A DNA stretch of 64,000 nucleotides, from the NCBI GenBank assembly GCA_029204225.1, contig MU832572.1, positions 1 to 64,000 of the forward strand, written 5' to 3'. This DNA comes from Diphasiastrum complanatum. Its lineage: Eukaryota; Streptophyta; Lycopodiopsida; Lycopodiales; Lycopodiaceae. The translations under genes and the position numbers were made by a program. Shown here piece by piece: positions 45,401 to 53,346 of the stretch. The first letter of the stretch is position 1, and every line of letters starts with the position of its first letter. A model generated the notes under the pieces. The model did no database searches, was not told where the DNA came from, and worked only from the letters and a program-made list of their open reading frames with translations.

Positions 45401-48400
45401 AAAAGTGCCCTCCTAATGACGAGGCTTTTGGTTATCGACAAGGTTATTATTCTCACTCTAATTCTCAAAACAAATCTTATTTTTCTAATTTTTCCAGTCA
45501 TGGTCTTGATTTTGGTTGGCGCAATGAGAATACACAATCCCACCTTGTTCAACAGGGAAACGGATTTCGAAGTGGAAATCGAAAGACTTTCACCCTCTCC
45601 TCTGCACAACCTTCCTTTTCCAAACCAAACCAGAATGCCCAAAAATATGGTTCAGGAAAAAGGATATAGAACAACAAACTTCACAATGTATGTTTGTCCC
45701 TCCAATTCACCAACGTTAAAAAGGATTTTTTGACTCCCTCTCTTCGATCAAAAACAATATGCTCCTATCATCCATGCTAGAAAGACACCGTTTGAGATTG
45801 AAAACCGTGTTTTTAACACGGCCATTGATAATCTTTCTCAACATCAAGTTTCCTTTAGTGATAAAAAGCTTTTGGGTCTTGGTTTGGGTTTCATTCCTCT
45901 TTCTATTTTCCTTCTTAATCTTGTTTATTTAAAGATTATGATGTTTTTTTTTATCAACTTCGACTTAGATGGTTTTTTAAAAATACTCCGAATAAACCTA
46001 ACAATGTGTCCTATATAGCTAATCCTTCTTGGAACCCACCAATAGTTTTTTCGCCTCTTGAAAATATCATTACTATAGGTAAGTCTATCCTTCGTGATTC
46101 TATCATAAGATATACTAATTTTCCACAAAATAAGTTTACTCCTTACCTTAGAAAAGCCCTTAAGGGTTTAGCAAAAAATCAAAATATCGTCATTAAACTC
46201 GTAGAAAATCGAAATATCGTCATTAATCTCAGTTTGGCTATTCTCGATCTTTCTTGGTATCTCTCTGAAGGTAATATACAGCTTTTGGATGTTAACATTT
46301 ATGTTCTTGTTCAAAACGTTCCTTTACAAGAACTTTTTGACAGACTCACTTTTTTGTGTAATTCTTTTCTTTTTCTTCCTAAGGATTAGACTAGATTCAT
46401 TCTTCAAAAACCCGATACAGGTTTTAGAGTTTGTTTTTCATATTTCCTTCCTAAAGTCCATAAATTGGTTTTGATTGAAAGACCTATTTGTTTTTATAAC
46501 AATTTTGTTTTTAAAAATGCTTCTAAATGGCTTCATTTTAAGTTTCCCTATTTTTACTTCACCAAAAGCAGCACAAAGCAATTAAAAAGACAAGCAAGCT
46601 AAAGCAATATTGGATTCAAAACCCCACCAAATGCCAAAAGCATCATCAATGTATCTTTTATAAAAGAAAAGTTTGGCATAAAGACTAAGCTGAATAGAGA
46701 ATCTTTTAGGTGCTGCTTTTGGCGAATTAAAATAAGAAATAACTTAAAATGAAGCTGAGTTGCAGCGGAGCGCGATCCACTGCAAAAAACGAATCGAATC
46801 GCGCGATCCAGAATGTCAACGATCCGCGACCCAGATCGCAATTTTTTTTTCTTTTTTTTTTGTGGAAAAAGAAATAATGACTATTTTTTTTTGAATGGTG
46901 GACATGCTTTTTCAATAGATATCAAAAATCAGTTTTGAAATGGTGTTCTGAATCTTCTGATGCCAATGTAGACCTACTGATTCCATTTTCTATTAGAAAA
47001 TGATAGAAAGAGTTAAAAGGAGCCTTTCTTAGACTGGCGAGAATTGTATACTTCTTGTGGAATAGCTGAAACCATCTGAAACCATCTATTGATGTCCAAA
47101 TTTCTGAAACCATATAAAAATGCAGCCAGTTTGCTTATGAAGATCTATTGATGTCCAGATTTCTTATGAATGTAGCCTACAGCCATCTGAAACCAAGCGA
47201 CAGATCTGCATAACAATTGCTTTCTTGATATCCTTTTACATGATACCCATATTGGCAACTATCCAAAAAAAAAAAATTTGTGTTCCGAGAAACCCTAATG
47301 GGAAATCTTGGGGCGCGTTCCTGAACGTGTTTCAGGTCGTGTTTCAAAACACGGACGGCAACTTTGAAATGAAACCATTTAGAAACATTCTCAAAAACAG
47401 AATTGTTATAAAAACAAATAAATCTTCTAACCAAAACCGGTTTATGGACTTTAAGAAGGAAATATACAGAACAGACTCTAAAACCTGTATCGAGTTTTTG
47501 AAGAATGAATCTGGTCTCATCCTTAGGAAAGAAAAAGAGAAAAATTATAAAGAAAAGTGAGTTTGTCAAAAAGTTCTTGTTAAAGAACATTTTGAACAAG
47601 AACATAAATGTTAACATCTGAAAGCTGTCTATTACCTTCAAAAAGATACCAAGAAAGATCGAGAATAGCCAAACCGAGATTTTTATCTACAGGTTTAATG
47701 ACGATATTTCGATTTTGTGCTAAACTCTTAAATGCTTTCCTAAGGTAAAGAGGAAGCCTATTATGAAGAAGATTAACACACCTTATGATAGAATCACAAA
47801 AGATACACTTACCTATAGTGATGATTGGTGGGTTCCAGAAGGAGGATTAGTTGTATAGAACACATTGTTAGGTTTATCCGAAGTCTTTTTAAAAAAACAT
47901 CCAAAGCGAAGCTGATGAAAAAAAACATCATAATCTTTAAATAAACAAAAATAAGAAAGAAAAATAGAAGGAGAATTGAAACCCAAACAAAGACCCAAAA
48001 GCTTTTTATCACTAAAGAAAAGATGATGTTGAAAAAAATTATAAATGGTCGTGTTAGAAAACATGATTTTCAATCTCAAACAATGTCTTTCTAACATAGA
48101 TGATAAGAGCATGTTGTTTTTTATCAAAAAGAGAGAGAGCCAAAAAAGCCTTTTTAACGTCGATAATTGGAGAGACAGACATACTTCGTGAAGTTTGTCG
48201 TCCTATCCTTTTCCCAAACCATATTTTGGGCATGTTGATTTGATTTGGAAGAGAAAGGTTGTGCAGAGGAAGGGGTGAAAGTCTTTCGATTTCCACCCCG
48301 AAATCTGTTTCCCTGTTGAATAAGGGTAGGATCGTGTCCTCATTTCGCCAACCAAAACTAAGACCATGACCGAAAAAATTAGAAACATGAAATTTGTTTT

Positions 48401-51400
48401 TAGAATTAGAGTGAAAATGATAACCTTGCTGATAACCAGAAGTCCCGTCATTATGAGGGCGGGATTCCTTTGTTATGATTCTTACTAATATTTTTATCTT
48501 TTTTGTTGTTGTTGTTGTTATTCTTTTTATTTTTATTTTTCTCTTTTTGATCAATGTTTGGTCCTTGCCAACAAACTACTTTTTAGTTTGTTGATTTAAC
48601 TTTAGCCTGTTCATAAACATGTTCTTTAACTAATTTAGCAATAAAAGGTTTATTAGGTAAGTCTTCAACGTCTCCCATTGCTTGATCTTGAGTTGTTTTC
48701 TATGAGAGAAAACAACTTTGCTTGATCTTGGAATTGAAAAGATATGTGACTTTAAAGTTATTGATAACAATTATAAAATCTTTGCAATATCTTTTTTTTA
48801 AGTTTTAATTGTATTTTCCCAAAGATTAGGACTATCAACAAGTTGCAATTCTACCATATAATCTAAAATTTTTTGAAGATTACTTTCAAAAACAGAAAAG
48901 TAAGATTACAACTTATTTCTAAGAGATTCAAGTTGAGCTTCTTGGACTTTAAAATAAGCCTTTTGACAATCTATTCTATAAGCTTGATTAATAGTGTCAA
49001 GGTGCTCTTTCAGACTAGCTTCAACCTCGGACTCATGGACCATAAGATGACATGGTTAAATTCTAAACATAATTGCACAGAAACGCGTTTCTGAGGGAGG
49101 GCACACGTTTCTGAAACCGCGTTTCTATATCCAGAATCGCAAAAATAAATAAATAAATAAATAAAAAATAAAAAAAATTCAAAAAAAAAAGCTTAGGACT
49201 GAAATTTTTTTAGGGGATCGATCAAACCAGAGTTTTGCCTCTCAGAAATGCAATAGATGGGGCACAAACAGATCTTATTTTCAATAGCTATTTGGTTGTT
49301 ATTTGCTCTGGTTTTCAATAAATGCTTAGGGGATTCGAGGGGCGGTAGCCCCCAGAGGCAATTGACAATTTGATTTGGAAGATAGTAAAAATTTTCGCAA
49401 ACCACTAAATTTCCAAAGCGGCAAAAAGCGCTTCTCATCGTGTAGCAACTATATGGCGATAAGGTTATAAAAGAAACATTAGTGTGCTTTGTTACCAACT
49501 ATTTAAAGACCATATTTTTCAAAAGATGTTGACCTACAAAATGTAAAAAATTGTTTATTTTACAATCATTAAAACAATCACAAGCCTTTGTTAGCTTTTT
49601 TATATGTTTTATAGATTGCTACATACTCTAAGCAATATCTATTCTTCATCTAGAAAACATACCCATAACTCTCCAACATTCTCTTTTTGAGAGTGTTAAG
49701 ACAATGAAAATTTTGCAACAAATCTCTTAGTAAACACAAAGAAATCAAAGAGCACAATACAATGCATTAAATATTTATTTCTTGACCTTCCATTTAAATT
49801 TTGAACTTGCAAGTTAAAACTTCCAAATTACAAGTTACAACATAGACCTTACAAGTAGCAACTTTGAGCGCGAAAGAAAACAAACAAAATTGGACAATAA
49901 CACTTTTTTTTAAACATTCTTTTACACACTACCAACCTTAAATTTGCATCACATTTGAATGTGGCAAACGCAAACGTATCTAACACATTTGCAAAACATT
50001 GGGCATGGCAAAAGAACTAAAAAATACATTTGCATCAAAATTTGCAAATTTGATATTGACACCTACTTCATATGGAAGGTCATGAAAAAAGAAATCAATG
50101 TATTGTCTTGCACTTTTAGTTTTCTTTGCGTTCATCAAGGGATACATTGCAAATCTTCATTGTCTCAAATGTTTTATGGCAGGAAAAAGTGAGAAAATTA
50201 TGAGTATGTTTTGTCGACAAAGAATATAATTCGTATATTGCACAAAATATACACTTATAAAACACGTATAAAAGCTAACAAGGCATGTTAATGTATTTAA
50301 TAATTGGTGAGACAACCTTCTACATTTTGCATGCTCACATTTTTTGCAACACATGATTTTTTAATACTTAATAACAAAGCCTGCTAGCATTTCATCCATA
50401 ACCATACCATCATACAATTGTAGCACAACAAGGAGATCTAATGCTATGCAAAAATATTCATCATCTTCCAATCAAATTGCCAACTACCCTTAACCTCTAA
50501 TTTTCTCAAGTTTGTTTCATAAAGGTTGTTTGGATTGAATTATTTATTTGTGTCCAAACTTACTTGGTCTATTAAAAAAAAGGGATCAACTACTTCCTCC
50601 ACCTTGATATTCAACTGAGATCTCCAATAACCGTGTTACTGGACTAAAGATCCATTAAAACCTATGCTACACTAATTTCACACACCAATCAACAATCAAA
50701 ACGACTTTGAGCTACAAATAAAGGAACGATAAAAAGAAAACAACAAAAAAAAAGAGGGATCAAAAACTTTGTGCAAATTTTTTGAATTAAACTCCAAGTC
50801 CACATTTATACAACTTGAGGTTTTTTAGAAACCATTTTTGACCACTAAGTTGACACAACTCAACAAGGGTTAAGTAAACTCACCATAAATAAATTTATTA
50901 TGTTACGCAATCACTCTCATAAAGTCTCATTATATTAATCCAATCACTTTAAGACAAGTGAAATCTAAATATGCTCCATTTCAACCAAATCGACATGGCT
51001 ACTACTCCTTGCACATACTCTTCACTTGCTCGTTTAAATGAGAAGAAAATTTTTTTGCTAATGTCGTCACACACCAAAAAGAAGCAAACAAGAAACCGAT
51101 AGACAATGATAAGCCACGCAAACTCTAAATCAAAAAGCTTTGAAAGATTGAAAGCCTCGATGGGCCTAATTTATCTAGATATTTGAAATTAAGGACTGGC
51201 ATATCAAAAGAACCAATTCACTGTCAAGACCTCCACCGAGGATCCAAGACTAGGACACTGACCCCATAGGAAAAAAGGGAATCGGATGGTGGACAAATCA
51301 ACCCAACCAAACCTAGATTGATCGAATCTAGCTCCCAAGCTATGGACCCCGACCAATGCTCATTAGGAGAGAGATGTCACTCTAGCAACATATTGCTACA

Positions 51401-53091
51401 AACACCAAAATCAAGCATACAATAGAGAGAGCCCTATGGGTGTACTTATACCCTCCAAGGCCTATGCACCACTAGATTGTTCATATCTAATAGCAATTTG
51501 CAAATTGCAAACCCTATGAGGATTCGAACTTCAAAGTTGAGAATTTATAATGTAGTAACCACTAGCTAGTCAAGGAGGCAACAGAAGTAGCCATTGTTCC
51601 CAGCATGCTGACTCAGAGGTGTAGTCTATTTGGCAGGTTAAAGATGGCAGCAAAAATCCTTTTCAAAAGCTTTGAAGCCTCTCTGACACAACGTGCATTG
51701 CGAAGTTGTATGTGACTGGCTTCACAGTCAAGAACAGTACTGAACAATATCGAGTATTGGACTAGGTTTTGTAATGCTCTCTCAAAACTCGTAGAAGAAT
51801 CTATTTTTGGCAAAAATAAAACAAGACAAAACCTTGCATGAAGTTCCTGTATCAGCTTGCAAAATAACAGGTCGTGGTTGTCTTCACAGATCCTGTATTT
51901 GCTAACAAAAACATCTTATATTCAAAAGGAAGGAGAAAATGTTCAATATCAGAGAAGCCCCAACAGCAAAACTTCATACCTGCAACGGTGAGCGTCTCGA
52001 TATGACGTTAACACTGCAGTCTTCAAAAGTTCCAGGGACGCTTGCTCAAACCTTTGAATGCGGCTTATAGAAAGCAATACCAGTATCTCAAAAGCTGTCA
52101 TTGGCTGGCAAGCGGTTCGCACTATGCTCAACAATTCCTGTCCTAAAGGCGGATCTTGCTTCACGGAGAAATTAACATGCAGCACTACCGTTCCTTTAAC
52201 CTGCTCAAACATATCAGCATAATTGATTCTTGATCTCTTTTTTCCATTCTCCCTGGATTTCTTACCAATATCATCGCCATCCAAACTATTAAAAAAATGA
52301 ATAATGCCAGTTAGAATGCTGCGTTTGAATCCTTTGGCGGCAATTAGTAGGAGCTGATAAATAAGTGAAGGAAGATCCTGCGGCTCCACATGCCTCATCT
52401 GCCTAAATATTTTCTTCAAAAACTCTTCCGTATGGATCAAATCCATTGGTATTTCTCGTATTAAGCTTGCAATTTTCGTTACCAGTACATTGGACCAAGC
52501 AAGAGCAAGCAGGCCTTGCAAAACTTTGTTCCTGTATTCCTCACCCCTCATCTCAGATTCCTCGTCCTCATATCCTGGAACAATTACCTTATCAACATTG
52601 AACATCATCAAACTTAAACATTGGGGAAGAAGCTGCAAACTGGCACATTCATCAGCCTGTTTCAACTCGCTTGCCTTTTCCAATTGGCTAACTATCGATT
52701 CGACTACAGAAGGCAAACGGCGACGAGGAAGGCTTTCCATTTCTTGACACAAGAATGCCAAACAGTCGATTACCTGCTTCTCACCCGCCAGCTTTTGGGC
52801 GTGAACCAGCTCCAATAACTTAACTGTAACTCGAAGAAGCAAAGTAGCTGCATCAGATGAATCGTCGTTCTTAGCATCTGGTCCCAGAGCATAGAAAAGC
52901 GCCCTGGCATACGCCATAACAGACTGAAATGCATTCTCAGCCTCCGATAAGCTGTCAAATGCTTCCAAAATCGTCGAACTGGATCTACAAAGAATGAGCG
53001 CGGCAACTCGCTTCCTTGAGGTAAGGGGATTCTGGGAGAGGGATGCGGCCTTCACCTGCTCCACTACATCGTCTGCCAGCGCCATCGCCAT
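29984..53091 (-). CDS. FANCI: Fanconi anaemia group I protein homologue, 13 exons
   Basis: Partner of FANCD2 in the ID2 DNA clamp for interstrand-crosslink repair in the nucleus. Exons (minus strand): 53091-51980, 51892-51833, 35662-35581, 35409-35209, 34937-34701, 34580-34317, 34235-34113, 33989-33798, 33706-33625, 33383-32383, 31507-31000, 30898-30708, 30496-29984. All introns are GT-AG. The lengths sum to 4566 bp, exactly 1521 codons plus stop, and each junction is in phase. Identity rests on FANCI blocks spread over the length: [57 protein letters not shown] and FLIQLSK-type [18 protein letters not shown] near the C-terminus. Somewhat longer than the vertebrate protein (about 1330 aa), mainly from exon 10 and the acidic tail. 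No premature stop is seen, so the gene looks functional. Intron 2 is 16,170 bp and filled with transposons; the other introns are 81-875 bp. Confidence 0.93.
30708..31507 (-). CDS. FANCI: FANCI exons 11-12 (residues 1119-1351)
   Basis: Exon 11 (31507-31000) codes [18 protein letters not shown] and ends FTNMNLA plus one base. Exon 12 (30898-30708) completes a Cys codon and continues [20 protein letters not shown] and [21 protein letters not shown]-terminal helical repeats of FANCI. Confidence 0.88.
32383..33383 (-). CDS. FANCI: FANCI exon 10 (1001 bp, residues 785-1118)
   Basis: The longest internal exon. It begins [17 protein letters not shown] after the TTTGCAG acceptor and ends YTETE before GTGACT. 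It includes a disordered Lys/Gly/Ser linker ([19 protein letters not shown]) likely to be a plant-lineage insertion, then helical repeats ([36 protein letters not shown]) and an acidic [10 protein letters not shown] segment. Confidence 0.88.
33625..35662 (-). CDS. FANCI: FANCI exons 3-9 (residues 391-785)
   Basis: Seven compact exons: 35662-35581, 35409-35209, 34937-34701, 34580-34317, 34235-34113, 33989-33798, 33706-33625, introns 81-271 bp. The joined frame matches the central FANCI solenoid: [20 protein letters not shown] (exon 4), [18 protein letters not shown] (exon 5), [10 protein letters not shown] and LFRRCLSQQ (exon 6), [11 protein letters not shown] (exon 7), [16 protein letters not shown] (exon 8). 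All junctions except the exon 9 end fall between codons. Confidence 0.9.
34317..34580 (-). CDS. FANCI: FANCI exon 6: monoubiquitination lysine and SQ cluster
   Basis: By alignment with vertebrate FANCI, whose ubiquitinated Lys lies in an LVLRKA context, Lys573 in [10 protein letters not shown] is the expected FANCL/UBE2T target. About 46-50 residues later CSQSGSQ supplies two Ser-Gln sites (Ser619, Ser623), corresponding in position to the ATR-phosphorylated SQ cluster. The motifs are read directly; the modification in this species is inference. Confidence 0.85.
35829..36149 (-). CDS. 106-codon open frame of unknown origin in FANCI intron 2
   Basis: Clean frame [20 protein letters not shown] to QEYSPKGRH and stop, 167 bp downstream (plus coordinates) of exon 3's acceptor side. 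It has a hydrophobic N-terminal helix ([19 protein letters not shown]) and mixed, non-repetitive composition. I do not recognise the family. A plus-strand frame at 36281-36502 ([20 protein letters not shown]) is similarly clean but unassigned. Both could be decayed gene or element pieces. Confidence 0.3.
   Translation of the reverse strand: MELDQWLIPLAVAILQATRLGSSVLLKFQSPKIDQIFASWDGFASFTILSALTYQLTLISDQTLSDALTFPQGELALPGCAMPTKDVDNYLGHTMPLQEYSPKGRH
36549..36590. repeat. alternating purine-pyrimidine microsatellite
   Basis: CACGCGCGCGCACACACATATATAT-type composite tract of CG, CA and TA dinucleotides. Confidence 0.7.
36590..37170 (+). repeat. degenerate tandem array, 160-200 bp unit
   Basis: The anchor ATTTGTGAAATGNGCT recurs at about 36603, 36798, 36957 and 37121. 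Each copy also has GATGTAAGATGCTA, CTCATGCCTACAAGAATG and TCAAGTTTTGAATGTYATGC blocks. Divergence is high. No coding content. Confidence 0.65.
37225..37346 (+). pseudogene. hAT-type BED zinc finger, N-terminal half
   Basis: Reads [20 protein letters not shown], the C-x2-C half of a BED finger as found at the N-terminus of hAT transposases. It is cut at 37346 by the Gypsy LTR and continues at 42719 ([10 protein letters not shown]). Confidence 0.6.
37347..37696 (-). repeat. 3' LTR of the minus-strand Gypsy
   Basis: Starts (plus) TGTCATAGATCCTAACACCA. Its right end CGTGTTCGTAAGA aligns with CGTGCTCGTGACA of the other LTR. The polypurine tract AAGGGGGAGGGAG (minus, 37697-37709) abuts it. Confidence 0.88.
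37708..37985 (-). pseudogene. Gypsy integrase C-terminus with chromodomain
   Basis: FHVSQLQKA-type linker, then [38 protein letters not shown] and IFPDF. This is a chromodomain (Y-VKW---P--ATWE block) that would guide integration to marked chromatin. It ends DQDGS and stop, next to the PPT. A deletion fuses it to truncated integrase at about 38015-38040. Confidence 0.88.
38015..38620 (-). pseudogene. Gypsy integrase, truncated
   Basis: H-H-C-C zinc region: [12 protein letters not shown], then [20 protein letters not shown]. Core: [20 protein letters not shown] with the first catalytic Asp. The second catalytic block, normally SDRD-KF, reads [12 protein letters not shown] and has lost Asp. 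The Glu-bearing segment is deleted. Stop codons at about 38495. Confidence 0.88.
38842..39280 (-). pseudogene. Gypsy RNase H
   Basis: [18 protein letters not shown] (catalytic Asp), [37 protein letters not shown], and ADALCRMP. One stop interrupts before RHYLYG. Between RNase H and integrase lies an acidic Ser/Asp/Glu-rich linker (38621-38840). Confidence 0.88.
39281..39830 (-). pseudogene. Gypsy RT with the catalytic palm deleted
   Basis: Begins [20 protein letters not shown] and continues to [16 protein letters not shown], then jumps directly to the thumb region ([41 protein letters not shown]). The whole segment with the fingers-palm motifs and the Y-DD box is missing. Frame breaks at 39617 and 39480. 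Confidence 0.88.
39872..40320 (-). pseudogene. Gypsy aspartic protease
   Basis: Active site [12 protein letters not shown], where the D-T/S-G is D-N-G, followed by a flap-like segment and the hydrophobic hairpin [14 protein letters not shown]. The D-N-G change probably abolishes activity. Confidence 0.85.
40500..41599 (-). pseudogene. Gypsy gag (capsid and CCHC knuckle)
   Basis: From [19 protein letters not shown] through a coiled-coil stretch, then [40 protein letters not shown] and [18 protein letters not shown]. The knuckle [14 protein letters not shown] (40566 down to 40525) is canonical C-x2-C-x4-H-x4-C. A stop after LDRAWEA (40961) and frame breaks near 40715 interrupt it. The same family as the plus-strand gag at 43741. 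Confidence 0.9.
42368..42380 (-). promoter_or_regulatory. primer-binding site, initiator tRNA-Met type
   Basis: Minus-strand TGGTATCAGAGCC immediately follows the 5' LTR. It is complementary to the 3' end of initiator tRNA-Met, the usual primer for plant chromoviruses. Confidence 0.9.
42382..42718 (-). repeat. 5' LTR of the minus-strand Gypsy
   Basis: Direct copy of 37347-37696, TG to CA bounded (minus strand starts TGTCACGAGCACGTAACC). It includes GGCCACGTGGCTCTGACGTG-type repeats of CACGTG/ACGTGG motifs. Confidence 0.88.
42719..42781 (+). pseudogene. hAT-type BED zinc finger, C-terminal half
   Basis: [20 protein letters not shown] then stop; the His-bearing half of the BED finger interrupted at 37346. 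No transposase catalytic domain follows. Confidence 0.55.
42782..43740. other. unassigned; probable leader of the next Gypsy copy
   Basis: No coding domain. The last 250 bp precede the gag ATG at 43741 and may be leader. No LTR or PBS was recognised. Confidence 0.4.
43741..44730 (+). pseudogene. chromovirus gag, plus strand
   Basis: [20 protein letters not shown] is homologous to the minus-strand gag at 41599, as are [51 protein letters not shown] and [14 protein letters not shown]. Stops at 43996, 44362, 44517 and 44544 inactivate it. It is cut at about 44730, just before where the knuckle should be, by the Penelope-like sequence. No pol follows. Confidence 0.88.
44731..46575 (+). pseudogene. 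Penelope-like element copy P1 (plus), N-terminus to RT
   Basis: N-terminal coiled-coil segment ([35 protein letters not shown]), an Asn/Gln/Ser-rich linker (45330-45670), then RT-associated blocks: [61 protein letters not shown], then [20 protein letters not shown] and [11 protein letters not shown]. The LPK-HK---RPI signature and the IVIK-ADKN-type block preceding it are hallmarks of Penelope-like RTs. The copy ends at 46575, before the catalytic RYIDD box. Frameshifts and stops throughout. No GIY-YIG endonuclease seen. Confidence 0.8.
46576..46756 (-). pseudogene. Penelope-like RT catalytic fragment P2 (minus)
   Basis: Minus strand from 46756: LHFKL-like start overlapping the P1 end, then [25 protein letters not shown] is the catalytic RT motif and the FGIW-G context is typical of Penelope-like RTs. 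It is probably the continuation of P3 after a 600-bp insertion. Its first 45 bp are an inverted repeat of the P1 end (46528-46574). Confidence 0.75.
46757..47365. mobile_element. insert between Penelope fragments P2 and P3
   Basis: About 610 bp of non-Penelope sequence lying between TTCATTTTAAGTT (end of P2 side) and TTTCATTTCAAAGTTG (P3 side), which could be a roughly 13-bp target duplication. Inside are direct repeats of ATCTATTGATGTCCARATTT and CATCTGAAACCA, poly-T and poly-A runs, and CG-rich palindromic bits. Element class unknown. Confidence 0.4.
47366..49080 (-). pseudogene. Penelope-like element copy P3 (minus)
   Basis: Inverted relative to P1 over about 1.7 kb. Minus frames give the same N-terminal helix, Asn/Ser-rich linker ([20 protein letters not shown]), [87 protein letters not shown] and [11 protein letters not shown]. 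Better preserved than P1 in the IVIKPVDKN block. It stops at RT motif 3 where the 46757-47365 insert begins. Confidence 0.8.
49081..51612. other. A+T-rich intron sequence, no recognisable gene
   Basis: Begins with GAAACGCGTTTCTGA-type palindromic repeats and an AAATA microsatellite (49140-49165). Several 60-100 codon frames lack motifs. Confidence 0.45.
51613..51813 (-). other. 66-codon open frame beside FANCI exon 2
   Basis: Codes [20 protein letters not shown] and [18 protein letters not shown], a plausible helical peptide, 20 bp past the exon 2 donor. Exon 2 joins exon 3 in perfect phase without it, so it is not needed for FANCI. Could be an unused or alternative exon. Confidence 0.25.
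51833..51892 (-). CDS. FANCI: FANCI exon 2 (60 bp)
   Basis: Between AAATACAG acceptor and GCAAG/GTTTTG donor, coding [19 protein letters not shown]. Its last two bases (AG) join the first base of exon 3, 16 kb away, to complete an Arg codon, so phase supports the long intron. Confidence 0.85.
51980..53091 (-). CDS. FANCI: FANCI exon 1 (residues 1-371)
   Basis: Starts at ATG 53091 ([20 protein letters not shown]) and ends CACCGTTGCAG before GTATGAAG. It holds the FANCI N-terminal solenoid segments: a leucine-rich helical region and the [16 protein letters not shown] block (about residues 246-261), then a [12 protein letters not shown] basic stretch that could be an NLS, and [20 protein letters not shown] near the exon end. 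The chosen ATG is the first in frame; an in-frame stop lies just upstream. Confidence 0.93.
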
Positions 53092-53181
53092 CTCCTAGAA
53101 ACAGATCATAGCAAAGCGCAAAGGAAAATGGAGAAAGCTCGAATGGATGCGAGAGAGAGAGACAGAGAAAAAGAGAAAAGA

Positions 53182-53189
53182 GCGCCAAA
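53182..53189 (-). promoter_or_regulatory. E2F-like site upstream of FANCI
   Basis: TTTGGCGC on the minus strand, matching the E2F consensus TTTSSCGC, about 95 bp upstream of the FANCI ATG. It suggests S-phase expression, as for other plant replication and repair genes. Binding is inferred. Confidence 0.5.
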
Positions 53190-53268
53190 TTTTGAACTCG
53201 AAAACGGGCGCAAAGCTTGGCCTGCGATCCAAATTTCGAAACACCTTTTTTACCTTAATATTTTGTCA

Positions 53269-53276
53269 TGGGCCCA
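53269..53276 (-). promoter_or_regulatory. TGGGCC (site II) element upstream of FANCI
   Basis: Palindromic TGGGCCCA about 180 bp upstream of the ATG, the TCP-binding site II type element frequent in promoters active in dividing plant cells. Confidence 0.4.
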
Positions 53277-53346
53277 AATATACTTCAATTCAAGGCTATC
53301 TAAGGTATGACTCCGGCACACTTGAGAAGGGGAGATGGAGATGAGC

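Noticed and set aside
47225-47560. Plus-strand 111-codon frame
   Set aside because: Antisense of the Penelope P3 copy and its insert.
49193-49498. 101-codon minus frame in the A+T-rich intron part
   Set aside because: No recognisable domain; composition and isolation give no support for a gene.
51613-51813. Extra FANCI exon after exon 2
   Set aside because: Exon 2 and exon 3 join in perfect phase and the total length is a multiple of three without it; no match to FANCI was recognised.
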